A stretch of DNA of 64,000 nt, from positions 1,054,001-1,118,000 of the forward strand of contig NZ_CP122312.1 in assembly GCF_029814175.1 (NCBI RefSeq), written 5' to 3'. Each line of letters begins with the position of its first letter. Within the stretch, counting starts at the first letter, position 1. Both the position numbers and the translations under genes were made by a program. Source of the stretch: Halospeciosus flavus (GTDB lineage Archaea; Halobacteriota; Halobacteria; Halobacteriales; Halobacteriaceae). The notes beneath the pieces are model-generated. The model was not told where the DNA came from, did not search any database, and saw nothing but the letters and a program-made list of their open reading frames with translations. This document shows, piece after piece, positions 42,332 to 51,291 of this stretch.

Positions 42332-42754
42332 ACGTATGGTACAGAGGTACCAGTGAAGAGAGTTGTGCGACTGGTTTCTAGAATTGACAGTCCTAGTAAC
42401 TAACCCGTTCGTTTGGCCCGGTGTTGGTGTCCGTCGCCGGTCTTCAGGTGTGTCGACGTCGCGCGGTGCAGTGGGTGGGCCACGGCCGGTCGTCGAGGTC
42501 GGCAGCGAGATGTGTGGGACTCTCGGTGCAGTTCTGCCCGCGCCGTCGAGATGGGGCGGCTCGTGGTCGAGATACGCCGAAGAAGACGGAATTTGTGACC
42601 GGGCCAGCGATGTCCACTCACTGCCACCGGTAGCGAGAAAACACACGGGTCCCTCTTGTGGTTGTCCCTTGTGGCGGCGCTTTCTGGGAGCAATTTCCTC
42701 GCCGTCGAATCGGTACGGTCAGCGATGTCTGTCGTCGACGGCGAACTTCCGTGG
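42332..42754. other. Intergenic region, no gene seen
   Basis: 423 bp without a convincing open frame. The AT-rich first ~70 bp would hold the promoter of the GAF-domain gene. Frames that remain open have Arg/Ser/Pro-rich products typical of non-coding GC-rich DNA. Confidence 0.5.
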
Positions 42755-43267
42755 CTACGGTGACTTCTCCAACTCGAAGCCGCGCTTCTCGAAGGCTTTG
42801 CAGGCCCGTTCGTAGGTCTCTTCTCCATTCTCTGTGTAGAGGGAGGGGAGGTTCACTCGGCGCTTGTGGGTCGAGCTATCGTCGCGGTAGTGGATAACGA
42901 GTCGCGGGCGCGTGAGTCCCTTCGACCCGCAAGTGGCTGTAACCACCTCGATCGCTTCGAGGGAAATGCGGTCGGGTGAACGAAAGCCCCGCACGTAGTT
43001 CAGTAGCCAGAGGGCTCCGAGGAGTCCGACTACGGCGGCGAGGAGGAACACATCTCGGCTTCGAACTTCCGTAATCCCCCACCAGAGAGCGTACAGGAGT
43101 GCGAAGGCGTAGCCGATGAACATCACCTTCAGCCACCAAACCTCACTTTGCCAGTAGTCGTCGTAGAGCGAACGAACATATCCAGTCAGGGACTCGTCGA
43201 AGTGGACGGCCGCATCAGTGAAGCGCGCGACGCCACGCTTCGTCTCGAAGGACTCGATGGAGGGCAT
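42755..43267 (-). CDS. Two-helix membrane protein with soluble C-terminal domain
   Basis: 170 residues from ATG 43267. Two hydrophobic segments ('LKVMFIGYAFALLYALWWGI', 'VFLLAAVVGLLGALWLLNYV') lie near residues 48-95. The C-terminal domain has 'ISLEAIEVVTATCGSKGLTRPRLVIHYRDDSSTHKRRVNLPS', resembling haloarchaeal PH-like membrane proteins. No function assigned. Confidence 0.65.
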   Translation of the reverse strand: MPSIESFETKRGVARFTDAAVHFDESLTGYVRSLYDDYWQSEVWWLKVMFIGYAFALLYALWWGITEVRSRDVFLLAAVVGLLGALWLLNYVRGFRSPDRISLEAIEVVTATCGSKGLTRPRLVIHYRDDSSTHKRRVNLPSLYTENGEETYERACKAFEKRGFELEKSP

Positions 43268-43479
43268 GTCCACAGCCTGCTGTTGCACTTACAAAGTACT
43301 ACCGTGGCAGGTTCGTCCACCTTGCGTGGAAAGCGGCGAACGAATCGCCGGTTGAGGCCCTTCGCGGCTGACGCTGAATCGGCGACGTCTCAACCGCTCA
43401 GCCGTTTCAGGTGTCAATCAAATCATCTATTTCCATGCCTATTATAGCACTCGAGTCGGGTTGGCTGTATATCAATGAG

Positions 43480-44481
43480 CGCTCATGGGAAGCACGTTGT
43501 TGGTGTGTTAGAGAACGGTTCGGACGATTTCTTTGAGAGCCTCTCGACCTGGTTTGCGGAAGATTCGTCGCCGGAGCCGGAATGCTCTGAGATAGGGCGT
43601 CAGCTTGTCTTTTGAGACGCCTCGATGCGGCGAGAGCCACCGTCGCGTCAGCGACGCGTGGCTCTCGCAGGTGTTCACGTGTGCGTCTTCATCGACGTAT
43701 TCACCCTCACCGTGAATCACCGCTTCTCGCTGGAAATTCTCGTCGTCTTCGAGTGGATCGTATGCTCGAAATCCGTCGGTGTAGACGGTGAGCGACTCCT
43801 CCTCGCGGTCGCCGAGGAGGAGTCGCACGGTTGATTCGTCAGCGGATTTCGCTGGCACGACGTATCGCTGATCGCTGCCACGATCAACGAGTGTGAACAC
43901 CGGTGGCTTGTCTTCGACGTAGCTTCCACGACCACGTTTCGAGAGGCCACGCGAGCGCGACTCCTGGTCGCGCTCGCGGCCTTTCAGCCCTGCAGTAACG
44001 TACACTTCATCGATTTCGACTGGGCCAACGAGATCGATAGCTGGCGCGTCGAGCGTTCTGGCGAACTGCTCGACGCGCCGCCGAAGCGACCGGTAGGAGA
44101 CGTCGAGTTCAGCGTCTAGTTGACGAATACTCGTGTTGAACCGGAGTAACGTGTAGAACGCGAAGAAGAGCTTGTCAAGGCCGATCTTCGCGTGCGCGAA
44201 GATCGTGCCGGTCTTGGGGTTGAACGTGCGGTCGCAATCCTTACAGAGATACCGTTGATACTGTCGATAGCTGCCGTGTTTGATCACTGACTCAGACCGG
44301 CAGCGCGGGCAGTAGAGGCCATCACGCCAGCGAACCTGCTCCAGCAGGTTCGCGGCGCTCGCCTCTGAGTTCAGCAATTCAACTGGGAACATTGCATCGG
44401 GTGACGCGTTCGCGTCACCCTTGCCCGCTACGCTTCAACAGCGCCAGCTCTACTCAACCAACAACCTGCTTCCGAAGAGCG
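43480..44481 (-). mobile_element. IS1595-family insertion sequence, 1002 bp, inserted on a start codon
   Basis: Imperfect terminal repeats (CGCTCATGGGAAGCACGTTG at the left, 3 mismatches in 25 against the right) and an 8-bp target duplication, TCAATGAG, at 43472-43479 and 44482-44489, fit the IS1595 family. The duplicated site contains the ATG of the gene at 44485, so the IS separates that gene from its promoter while leaving a start codon on both sides. Confidence 0.9.
43508..44392 (-). CDS. IS1595-family transposase
   Basis: 294 residues. An N-terminal zinc ribbon, 'YCPRCRSESVIKHGSYRQYQRYLCKDCDRTF', precedes the DDE core 'VEIDEVYVTAGLKG', 'VYTDGFRAYDPL' and 'VNTCESHASLTRRWLSPHRGVSK'. This order is characteristic of ISL/IS1595-type (ISXO2-like) transposases. 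Full length. Confidence 0.92.
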   Translation of the reverse strand: MFPVELLNSEASAANLLEQVRWRDGLYCPRCRSESVIKHGSYRQYQRYLCKDCDRTFNPKTGTIFAHAKIGLDKLFFAFYTLLRFNTSIRQLDAELDVSYRSLRRRVEQFARTLDAPAIDLVGPVEIDEVYVTAGLKGRERDQESRSRGLSKRGRGSYVEDKPPVFTLVDRGSDQRYVVPAKSADESTVRLLLGDREEESLTVYTDGFRAYDPLEDDENFQREAVIHGEGEYVDEDAHVNTCESHASLTRRWLSPHRGVSKDKLTPYLRAFRLRRRIFRKPGREALKEIVRTVL

Positions 44482-44484
44482 TCA

Positions 44485-45300
44485 ATGAGTGAGTGGCACG
44501 AACGCATGGAGACCGGGACGGAGATTCTCCGCGAACAGGAAATCCGGCTTCCACTTCCCGATATTGAGGCTGAACGGACTTGCCACGAGAATATGATGCG
44601 GATTGCGGCCGCCGGCGAGCGCAAAAGCAGACTCCTCGATGACCCGGATGTCCCACTCACAGAGGTCTACGAGGATGAGATTGAGGATATGCAGCAGAGC
44701 TTCATCCACCGGTTGCAACAGGTCGCCGGGGAGAACTACCACGACGTCGCGACTGCATACCTCAGCGGGGAGCGAGACGACTGGATTGGCGCTCTTGCAG
44801 CCTACTATCTCGAGTGCTACTATCGCTTGCAGGAACGCTATACCGTCGACGAGCAGTACTTCTTCCTACTCATTCTTCGATACCCGGATAGCTTCACGAT
44901 CAACCTCAGTTTCCTCACTGGCGACCTTACCGCCGACGCAGTCCGCTACGAATCGACGACACACCTGGAGGACGATCTCGACGACGACAACTTGGAACAC
45001 TACTACGACGACGCCCAGTACTCACAGCACGAAGCTGCCCAGTACCTCCGAGAGCAAATCGATTGCATTCGGGACGCGTTTCCAAATCCGGCTACATCGT
45101 CGCCTGAAGAGCGGCAGTACGGTGGCTTCATCCACATTACCGGGAGGGACGGACCAGTGTTCGCCGAGCTCCTTGACTCGGTCGATCCGGATCCCGGCCG
45201 GTTCGACGACGTGGCTATAGCTCCGGGCTTGGTTCCAGAGGGCCCGGAAGCTAAGCGAGCCAAGCGAGAGTTCTTCACCGACGTCGAAGTCGTCGTGTGA
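44485..45300 (+). CDS. Hypothetical protein with start codon in an IS target duplication
   Basis: 271 residues from ATG 44485. Acidic, helical N-terminal half ('AERTCHENMMRIAAAGERKSRLLDD', 'LTEVYEDEIEDMQQSFIHRLQQ'), an aromatic middle ('AAYYLECYYRLQERYTVDEQYFFLLILRYPDS'), no signal or membrane helix. Family not recognised. The IS1595 insertion removed its promoter (the former upstream DNA lies at 43400-43471); any transcription must come from within the IS. The frame itself is intact. Confidence 0.65.
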   Translation: MSEWHERMETGTEILREQEIRLPLPDIEAERTCHENMMRIAAAGERKSRLLDDPDVPLTEVYEDEIEDMQQSFIHRLQQVAGENYHDVATAYLSGERDDWIGALAAYYLECYYRLQERYTVDEQYFFLLILRYPDSFTINLSFLTGDLTADAVRYESTTHLEDDLDDDNLEHYYDDAQYSQHEAAQYLREQIDCIRDAFPNPATSSPEERQYGGFIHITGRDGPVFAELLDSVDPDPGRFDDVAIAPGLVPEGPEAKRAKREFFTDVEVVV

Positions 45301-45444
45301 AGTTCGTGTTCGCCGTCGAGAGAAGCTCGAGGGATGCTCTGGACGTGGGGTCGGCGCGGTGGCCGCTTCGCCACTCACTGGTGTCAGACGATTCCGAACT
45401 ATTCTCCACGAAAGTATGCTCACTCTCTGTTTGAGTTGGTCCGG

Positions 45445-46274
45445 TCAACACTGCTGCATCGACTTCGTCCAGTGATCGACACTCCCGCTGTTGAGCAGTG
45501 AGAACCGTACTCCGATACAGTTCTCATCTCCGTCGACGGCGGCCGTCGTATCCACCTCGTAGGTTTCTCCATCTACAGACGGAGCAGGGCGAGTGCCTCG
45601 GGGTCGTCCGGAAATCGAAGATTTCCGTGATGACGAGAGACTTCGTCTCTCGAACCACTTGACCCCGAGGGTGAAGCCCGTCGAAGAATTCATCAAACCA
45701 CGTTACGTAGCAAGATGCAACGGCCAGAACACAACCCTCAAAGTATGGCGTTGAAGACCTCAATGCCTTCGCTGGTCGTTCGGGAGTATGGAAATGCGGC
45801 TCCTCTCAAAACCCGCTACGGCGGTGAGACGGGAGTTGTCGGGGGCTGGTGGAGGCCCCGACCCTCACGGACACAGCGAGTGTTCGGGTGTTAATTCCAG
45901 CCGACCGCGCAAGCGGAAGGTCGAGGGGAATTAAATTCGCCTGTGGGCGCGGTGCGACCCAAAACGGCGAAGCCTCGGGGCTTGTCCCCGAGGTACTTCA
46001 CTGTTGCACGGACGACGTACTGCCCGGCCCCATCAACAGGGTTGTCCACGTGGACATTCGCCGTGTCTGGTTCTGTTCCCAATTCGTAGGTGTCAGAGAA
46101 AACTTGCTCACTATCGTCCTCGACGACCACGTCAACCTCGTACGGGCCATCTCGATCGTTCAGGAGCCAAATCCACGCGAGCCGTGGTTTCGCCGGCTGT
46201 GGAGAAGCAAACCCGAGGCAGCCTGCACTGGCGACCACCGTGCAAGCCGAAAGAAGAGCTTGGCGACGCTTCAT
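45445..46274 (-). pseudogene. Small lipoprotein gene split by an IS605-derived element
   Basis: The 5' part (46002-46274, 91 codons) begins with 'KRRQALLSACTVVASAGC', a lipoprotein signal, and runs to 'GQYVVRAT'. The 3' part (45445-45576, 44 codons) continues 'VDGETYEVDTTAAVDG' and ends 'WTKSMQQC'. Removing 45577-46001 joins them in frame as a 134-residue exported lipoprotein with a late conserved Cys, a common haloarchaeal small-lipoprotein layout. Function unknown; gene inactivated. Confidence 0.82.
45577..46001 (+). mobile_element. 425-bp IS200/IS605-derived element with three-way-junction left end and omegaRNA-like right end
   Basis: No target duplication; borders certain to 1 bp. At the left, CCTCGGGGTC (45596-45605) pairs with GACCCCGAGG (45661-45670), enclosing two perfect hairpins: CGGAAATC/GATTTCCG (45609-45627) and CGAGAGAC/GTCTCTCG (45634-45652). 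At the right, CCTCGGGG/CCCCGAGG (45973-45993) is followed by ...TTCAC at the border, like the right end of the element at 8522. No transposase frame. The sequence 45850-45975 looks like a tnpB 3' end/omegaRNA scaffold but does not translate cleanly. Confidence 0.75.
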
Positions 46275-46316
46275 GTCTCACTCCCGAGGTGCGGTCGGCA
46301 AGTATCTTGTGCGCAT

Positions 46317-47189
46317 CTATCGATCCACGCTAGAGCCTGTCGGGCGGCCATAGTCTTGCGCTGCTGTGAGCACGTCGCGCATGCTTCGGAGGAGCGTCCG
46401 CAGGTGGTCCGCGCCATCGAGGACTTGGAGGTCTGCTCTGGGGAGGTGTGCTTCGAGTCGACGAGCTCCCGCAATCGGGACGTTCGTGTCCGCATCGCCG
46501 TGCCAGAGGGACACGTCGACGTCGATCGCGTCAAGGGAGATGTCCCAGTCAGTGGCTGTGTTGTGGAACTCGGTTACGGCGCCAGACTGCGATTGGGCGA
46601 ACGCTTCGATAAAGTCGGCTTTTACGACTTCTGCGACGGTATCCGGGATTGGGTCTTCGATACTGTCCGCGGTGTACTGCGCGACGACGAACGATGGATC
46701 GAGACGCGCTGCAAGCCACGCCTGTCCGCGAAACAGCCCGCGAAGGAGGGTCGGCGTCGTGGTCGCGAGGCCTGCGAGGAGTCGTTGGACCATCGGCGTG
46801 CTGTCCCGAACGCGTGGTGGGACCACGCCGGCGATGCTGTCGACCCGGTCGATTCGATGGGGATGTGTCGCTGCAGTCGCCAGCGCGTGTGCGCTCCCGC
46901 CCGAGAACGCGATGAGTGGAGCTGTTTGGATGTTGGCGTCGTCGAGGAGTGTACTCACGTACGCACCGGCGTCGCGGACGGTGCGGGTCGGCCACGGTGA
47001 CGAGTAGCCGTATCCAGGTCGGTCGAAGGCCAGAAGCCGGACGCCAGACTCCTGGGCGGCTGTATCGAAGAGCGCGCCCAGTTTGCGTGACCCCGGAGTG
47101 CCGTGGAAGAACACGGCTGGATCGCCATCGGGATCGCCATACTCCGTATACGCGAGGTGGTGGTCCTCGTCGACTGACACAGTCTGCAT
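46317..47189 (-). CDS. Alpha/beta-hydrolase
   Basis: 290 residues from ATG 47189. The fold motifs are in order: 'VFFHGTPGSRKLG' (oxyanion), 'RLLAFDRPGYGYSS', nucleophile elbow 'AFSGGSAHALA', 'WHGDADTNVPIAGARRL' (Asp) and 'LDGADHLRTLL' (His). The elbow is G-G-S-A-H rather than the usual G-x-S-x-G. Substrate unknown. It starts 4 bp after a lipoprotein gene and ends the three-gene operon that begins at 49160. Confidence 0.85.
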   Translation of the reverse strand: MQTVSVDEDHHLAYTEYGDPDGDPAVFFHGTPGSRKLGALFDTAAQESGVRLLAFDRPGYGYSSPWPTRTVRDAGAYVSTLLDDANIQTAPLIAFSGGSAHALATAATHPHRIDRVDSIAGVVPPRVRDSTPMVQRLLAGLATTTPTLLRGLFRGQAWLAARLDPSFVVAQYTADSIEDPIPDTVAEVVKADFIEAFAQSQSGAVTEFHNTATDWDISLDAIDVDVSLWHGDADTNVPIAGARRLEAHLPRADLQVLDGADHLRTLLRSMRDVLTAAQDYGRPTGSSVDR

Positions 47190-47193
47190 GGCC

Positions 47194-48480
47194 TTAGTTG
47201 AGGGCATCGAGGACCTGTTGGCAGGCGGTCGAGACGTTTTGGGCCCGTGCAGTCGCCGTGATGTACTGTCGAAGCGGGTCGTAAAGCCGGGCCGCTCGGA
47301 CCTCTCCGTTGTGGCGAGCGAGCGATTTGTCGGCGTAGGCGACAGACATCGCTGCGTCCGCGAGTACTGGTCGAGCGAGGGCTGGTCGTGGGCTCTCCTT
47401 GAGGGCAGTCCGAATCGACGCCAGTGCTTGGTCGCGTATCTCGCGAACGTCCGAGGCGTTCTGGATGCGGTAGGCGTCTGTGTCCTTCTCGAGGTTGGTA
47501 CGGACCTGCTCGTAGGCCGCGAAATTCGTGAATCCCTCGACGGCAGTCGTGACCGCACGAGCTGGGCCAATCGGCTCGGCGACGTCTCGGGCACTCGAGT
47601 CGGCCCTGTCCCGAAGTCGGTAGCTAACCCGCGGACCGGGACCCTCGTTGTATTCGTTCGGTTCTGGTGGGAGGGCTGTACGCTTCTGCTGGAGTTGGGC
47701 TGCCAGTGTCTCGGCCGCCGTCGTGAGTGTGTCTTTGACGTTGCTGGCACCCTTCGGGAGCGAGGCGGTATACTGGTCGTACAGGTATTGTGTGTCGTCA
47801 GTACGTGCACGCGCAGACTCCGCGTGTTCGCCCCACTCGGCGACGGTCAAGAGTGGACTGGACTCGTAGACGTGTGGCTCCGAGTAGTCGAGGACGATCT
47901 CGAGATTTCGTTCGAGGTGGGAATAGACGAGGGCCGCACGAACTGGGTCGTCGCCGCGATACTCGATGGACTGCTCGAGTGAGCGGGCATCGGAGACGGC
48001 TTGCTCGTACTCTGACTGGAGTTCCGATTCCGTTCGGTCGTGTTCGACGTAGGCCCATCCCGCCGCGACGTATCGAGCGTTCTCGCGTGCGTGGGAGAGG
48101 TGTTGGAGGGCCATGAATCGAGATTGGGCCGAGCGAGCATTGTGGCTGTAGGTCGTCGCCTCATCGGCTGCGCCAAGGAGGTGTTCTCGAATCACCCCAT
48201 TCGGGATTTGGGCTTGACTGAGTGGGATGGGGACTCGTTCGAGGAGATCGGACACACGGTTCAGGCGTTTGTGTAGGAGGGCCTGTTCGATGGCCACCGG
48301 GAGTGTCCTGACGACGATTGGCTCTGACGCGTTGTCGTCAGTGATGTCGTGTAGCCGGTACATCGAGACGGTCGGCTTGGAGTCTCCGGTGAGTCCATCG
48401 AGGCTGCTGCAGCCTGCAAGGGCGGTCCCACCGACTGCTGCGAGGAAGCCGCGTCGCGTCGGCGACGAGCTGTCGGTCAT
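47194..48480 (-). CDS. Tat-exported lipoprotein, helical, unknown function
   Basis: 428 residues. Signal 'TRRGFLAAVGGTALAGC' is Tat type with a lipobox. The mature part is largely helical, with many Ala/Leu/Arg and regular heptad-like spacing ('EQALLHKRLNRVSDLLERV', 'ALQHLSHARENARYVAAGW', 'AAMSVAYADKSLARHNGEV'), suggestive of a TPR-like or coiled repeat domain. It lies between another lipoprotein gene (2 bp) and the hydrolase gene (4 bp). Confidence 0.75.
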   Translation of the reverse strand: MTDSSSPTRRGFLAAVGGTALAGCSSLDGLTGDSKPTVSMYRLHDITDDNASEPIVVRTLPVAIEQALLHKRLNRVSDLLERVPIPLSQAQIPNGVIREHLLGAADEATTYSHNARSAQSRFMALQHLSHARENARYVAAGWAYVEHDRTESELQSEYEQAVSDARSLEQSIEYRGDDPVRAALVYSHLERNLEIVLDYSEPHVYESSPLLTVAEWGEHAESARARTDDTQYLYDQYTASLPKGASNVKDTLTTAAETLAAQLQQKRTALPPEPNEYNEGPGPRVSYRLRDRADSSARDVAEPIGPARAVTTAVEGFTNFAAYEQVRTNLEKDTDAYRIQNASDVREIRDQALASIRTALKESPRPALARPVLADAAMSVAYADKSLARHNGEVRAARLYDPLRQYITATARAQNVSTACQQVLDALN

Positions 48481-48482
48481 CG

Positions 48483-49160
48483 CTAGGCACCCCCGTGGGA
48501 CGAACCGGTGGTTGACTCACTGCTGGATCCGGAGCCCTCGGCGCCGATACCGGGACTGTCGCATTCTCCACCACTAATGCTCGACGCAAAGGAGTCGATT
48601 GCGTCGGCGTCGAGTGAGACCGGGAGGCGGAAGAGTCGGGACTCGAAGACCGGATTATCGACTGCACAACGCTCGTCGTACGGTCGGAGTTGGCGGGCGT
48701 AGTCGGTCTCGATTCTGTCCGGCCGCCAAGCGATCTGGCAGAGGTGCAGCCGATAGCACTCCTGGACCAGATTTGTCTCCAGGAATAGTGTCTCGCTGTC
48801 GAAATCGGTCTGTGCGACGAATTCGGAGACGGTCTCCTCGTTGTCGGCAGTGAGGCCGTCCGCTTTCGACTGTGTGCTGATGACCAAATTCTGCGTCCGG
48901 TAGGAGAGTCGGTCGCCTTCGGATCCATCCATTTCCCGTTCGAAGTTGGGTGATCGGATCGGCGGGATCTCCGAGTCAGCACGGAGCAACACGGTGGGCG
49001 GGTCCGTGGCCGAATCGGCCGTATGTTGGCTCATCCCGCCGTTCTCGTCGACGGATCGGGAGGACTGTGCAGAGTTGCCGGTTAGTTGGTTGCAGCCGGC
49101 GAGGCCACTGAGGCCAGCAACGGCTACGTGGAGGAGGTGGCGGCGTGTGAAGGGGACCAT
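48483..49160 (-). CDS. Tat-exported lipoprotein, unknown function
   Basis: 225 residues from ATG 49160. Signal 'TRRHLLHVAVAGLSGLAGC' with lipobox; then an acidic linker and a compact domain with four cysteines ('VQECYRLHLCQIAWRPD', 'DERCAVDN', 'GGECDSPGIG'). It ends with a Gly/Ser-rich tail. First gene of the operon 49160-46317. Family not recognised. Confidence 0.75.
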   Translation of the reverse strand: MVPFTRRHLLHVAVAGLSGLAGCNQLTGNSAQSSRSVDENGGMSQHTADSATDPPTVLLRADSEIPPIRSPNFEREMDGSEGDRLSYRTQNLVISTQSKADGLTADNEETVSEFVAQTDFDSETLFLETNLVQECYRLHLCQIAWRPDRIETDYARQLRPYDERCAVDNPVFESRLFRLPVSLDADAIDSFASSISGGECDSPGIGAEGSGSSSESTTGSSHGGA

Positions 49161-49298
49161 GGCTTCCCCTGTAAGTGTGTAAACCGGGGCCAAAGAGCTT
49201 ACGTCCTGATGAATGGTTGATGGGTTCAGTCCGATCGTTTTGGCTGACTGAGTGGAAACAATCAATGCGGGAGGGTTTCAACACCAGTATGACCCGCT

Positions 49299-50243
49299 AT
49301 GCTCTCCACTCGACGCCGTGCCCTCCAAGCAGGCGGTGCAACGATGCTGACAGCACTCGCCGGCTGTACGACAGATTCCGTCCTCAGTAGTGGGAAGTCG
49401 ACCACCGAGTACAGTCTCTCCATCGACTCCATCGAGGCCTCCCCAGTCGACCACGCACTCTACAGGCCGGGTGATGGGGAACTGTTCGGTAAGCCTGCTC
49501 GGACGGCCCTCGACGCGATTCTCCCGGACGGACGACACACGACGTATGGCTACATGCCGCTCCCGAGTGACGCCTACGTGACTCGCGAAGGGACCTACTA
49601 CCAGACGAAGCACGTCGTTACCGGGCGAAAGCGGATGGAACGCCACCTCGTCCGTGTCGATCCGGTTCCCAAAGAGGAGGTGCCCTCGGATGCCGTCCTG
49701 ATCGATACGCTCGAACAGCCGAGTGCGCGGGCGCTCAAGATCCTCCACAGCCATGCTCAGACTGGTGGCGAGACGAGTACCTCAGAGTTGCTCCGTGGGG
49801 ACACCTATGTCTTGCGTCGCCCAGCAGAGCTCGACAGTCGGCTCGTGACCGGCGATCTCGACGGGCGGGTCGTCACGATGACCGAGAGTGGGACGTGGGC
49901 CTACCGTGTCCGGGTGTCTCGCGAGCCAATCGTCGAGACGGCATATACGGCACTCGCCGTCGAGGTGGCTGACTCACGAGCGCGATTCCGTGAGGTGGTC
50001 TTCGGGTCGCGCATCGACGCCGAGCTTGCGCCCGCCGAATTGCCGACGGATGCCCAGGCCATTCTCGAGAACGCGATCGGACAGGAAACGTATACGGAGA
50101 CGGCGCCGATTTCCGACGGGTTCGATACGCTTCTCGAAGCCCTCGGTCTCGGTGCGGTCGACAGGGCGGCGAACGGGAAGCTCCTCTGGTACGATGGGCA
50201 ACTCTACCGGTACAGTCTCTATATCGATCTGCCGTCGTCGTAG
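49299..50243 (+). CDS. Tat-exported lipoprotein, paralogue of the one at 15.4-16.4 kb
   Basis: 314 residues. The signal is 'TRRRALQAGGATMLTALAGC'. Blocks 'REGTYYQTKHVV', 'AYRVRVSREPIVETAYTAL' and 'DSRARFREVVFGSRIDAELAP' parallel those of the lipoprotein at 15369-16355. It is divergent from the three-gene lipoprotein/hydrolase operon with a 138-bp gap. Function unknown. Confidence 0.75.
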   Translation: MLSTRRRALQAGGATMLTALAGCTTDSVLSSGKSTTEYSLSIDSIEASPVDHALYRPGDGELFGKPARTALDAILPDGRHTTYGYMPLPSDAYVTREGTYYQTKHVVTGRKRMERHLVRVDPVPKEEVPSDAVLIDTLEQPSARALKILHSHAQTGGETSTSELLRGDTYVLRRPAELDSRLVTGDLDGRVVTMTESGTWAYRVRVSREPIVETAYTALAVEVADSRARFREVVFGSRIDAELAPAELPTDAQAILENAIGQETYTETAPISDGFDTLLEALGLGAVDRAANGKLLWYDGQLYRYSLYIDLPSS

Positions 50244-50329
50244 TCCAGCTACGCTCTCATCAGGACTGGCTCGAGGCGGGAGCCATACTGAAAAACGGAG
50301 TGTGAAGGGATAGGACTAGATGGGAGCAG

Positions 50330-51148
50330 CTACTGGTTGGAGGAGCCGAACCACTTGTTGCGGATCTCCTCGTAGCGACCGGAGTCGCGGACGGCCGCCA
50401 GCCCCTCGTTCAGGGCCGACTGGAGATCGTCGTCGCCGTTGCGGATGCCGAAGCCGTAGCGCTCGCCCGTCTCGTGGGTGAACGCGATCTCGACTGGCCG
50501 CTGGTCGGCGAACGTCTGGGCGACCGGGACGTCGAGGATGACCGCGTCGATGTTCCCGTTCTGGAGGTCCTGGACCGCGAAGACGTAGCTGTCGTAGGAG
50601 TTGTAGTTCGACTCCTTGAGCGTCCCCTCCTTGATGAGTTCCTTCGCGATGTTCTCGCCGGTCGTCCCGGACTGGGAACCGACCTTGTGCCCGGAGAGGT
50701 CCGAGAGCTTCGAGGGTGAGAAGCTCCCGTCCTCACGGACGAGGATCGCCTGGTCGGCGTTGTAGTAGGGGTTGGTGAAGTCGATCGTCTGCTCGCGCTT
50801 GTCGGTGATGGTCATCGCGGCGGCGATGACGTCGATCTTGTTCGACGTGAGCGAGGGCACGAGGGAGTCGAAGGCGAACTCCTGCCACTCACCGAGTTGG
50901 TACCCCTCCGCCTCGGCGACGACCGCCGAGAGCAGGTCGATGTCGAAGCCGACGAGTTCGTCGCCCTCCTTCATCTCGAACGGCGGGAAACCCGGCGCCG
51001 TACCGGGGGTGATGGTCGTCGCCGTCTCGGTCGTGGTTCCAGTTCCGGTCGTGGTCGTGCCCTCGCCGCCGCCGTTACCGGAACATCCGGCGAGCGTGAG
51101 AGCGACTGCACTGCCACCGACCGACTTCAGGTACGTACGTCGTTCCAT
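50330..51148 (-). CDS. Amino-acid ABC transporter substrate-binding lipoprotein (SBP family 3)
   Basis: 272 residues. Signal 'RRTYLKSVGGSAVALTLAGC' is Tat type with a lipobox and a Gly/Thr linker. The binding domain has the family blocks 'APGFPPFEMKEGDELVGFDIDLLSAV', 'SLVPSLTSNKIDVIAAAMTITDKREQTIDFTNPYY' and 'VGSQSGTTGENIAKELI'. It binds polar amino acids in related proteins. No permease or ATPase gene is adjacent in this window. Confidence 0.9.
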   Translation of the reverse strand: MERRTYLKSVGGSAVALTLAGCSGNGGGEGTTTTGTGTTTETATTITPGTAPGFPPFEMKEGDELVGFDIDLLSAVVAEAEGYQLGEWQEFAFDSLVPSLTSNKIDVIAAAMTITDKREQTIDFTNPYYNADQAILVREDGSFSPSKLSDLSGHKVGSQSGTTGENIAKELIKEGTLKESNYNSYDSYVFAVQDLQNGNIDAVILDVPVAQTFADQRPVEIAFTHETGERYGFGIRNGDDDLQSALNEGLAAVRDSGRYEEIRNKWFGSSNQ

Positions 51149-51291
51149 GGATACTCATGGATAGAATACGGCTTAAGAGTACCTTTTTAGTAATACATGT
51201 ATTATCGGTTAATTATAAGGTGGGTGTCTGAGAAAGACAGTTGGGGTATAGTAACGGTCCCCACGACATTCGAACTAACAACCAACTAATC

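Noticed and set aside
42400-42828. A 142-codon minus-strand frame in the gap after the GAF-domain gene
   Set aside because: The product is Arg/Ser/Pro/His-rich with no acidic bias, unlike haloarchaeal proteins, and overlaps the end of the real gene at 42755.
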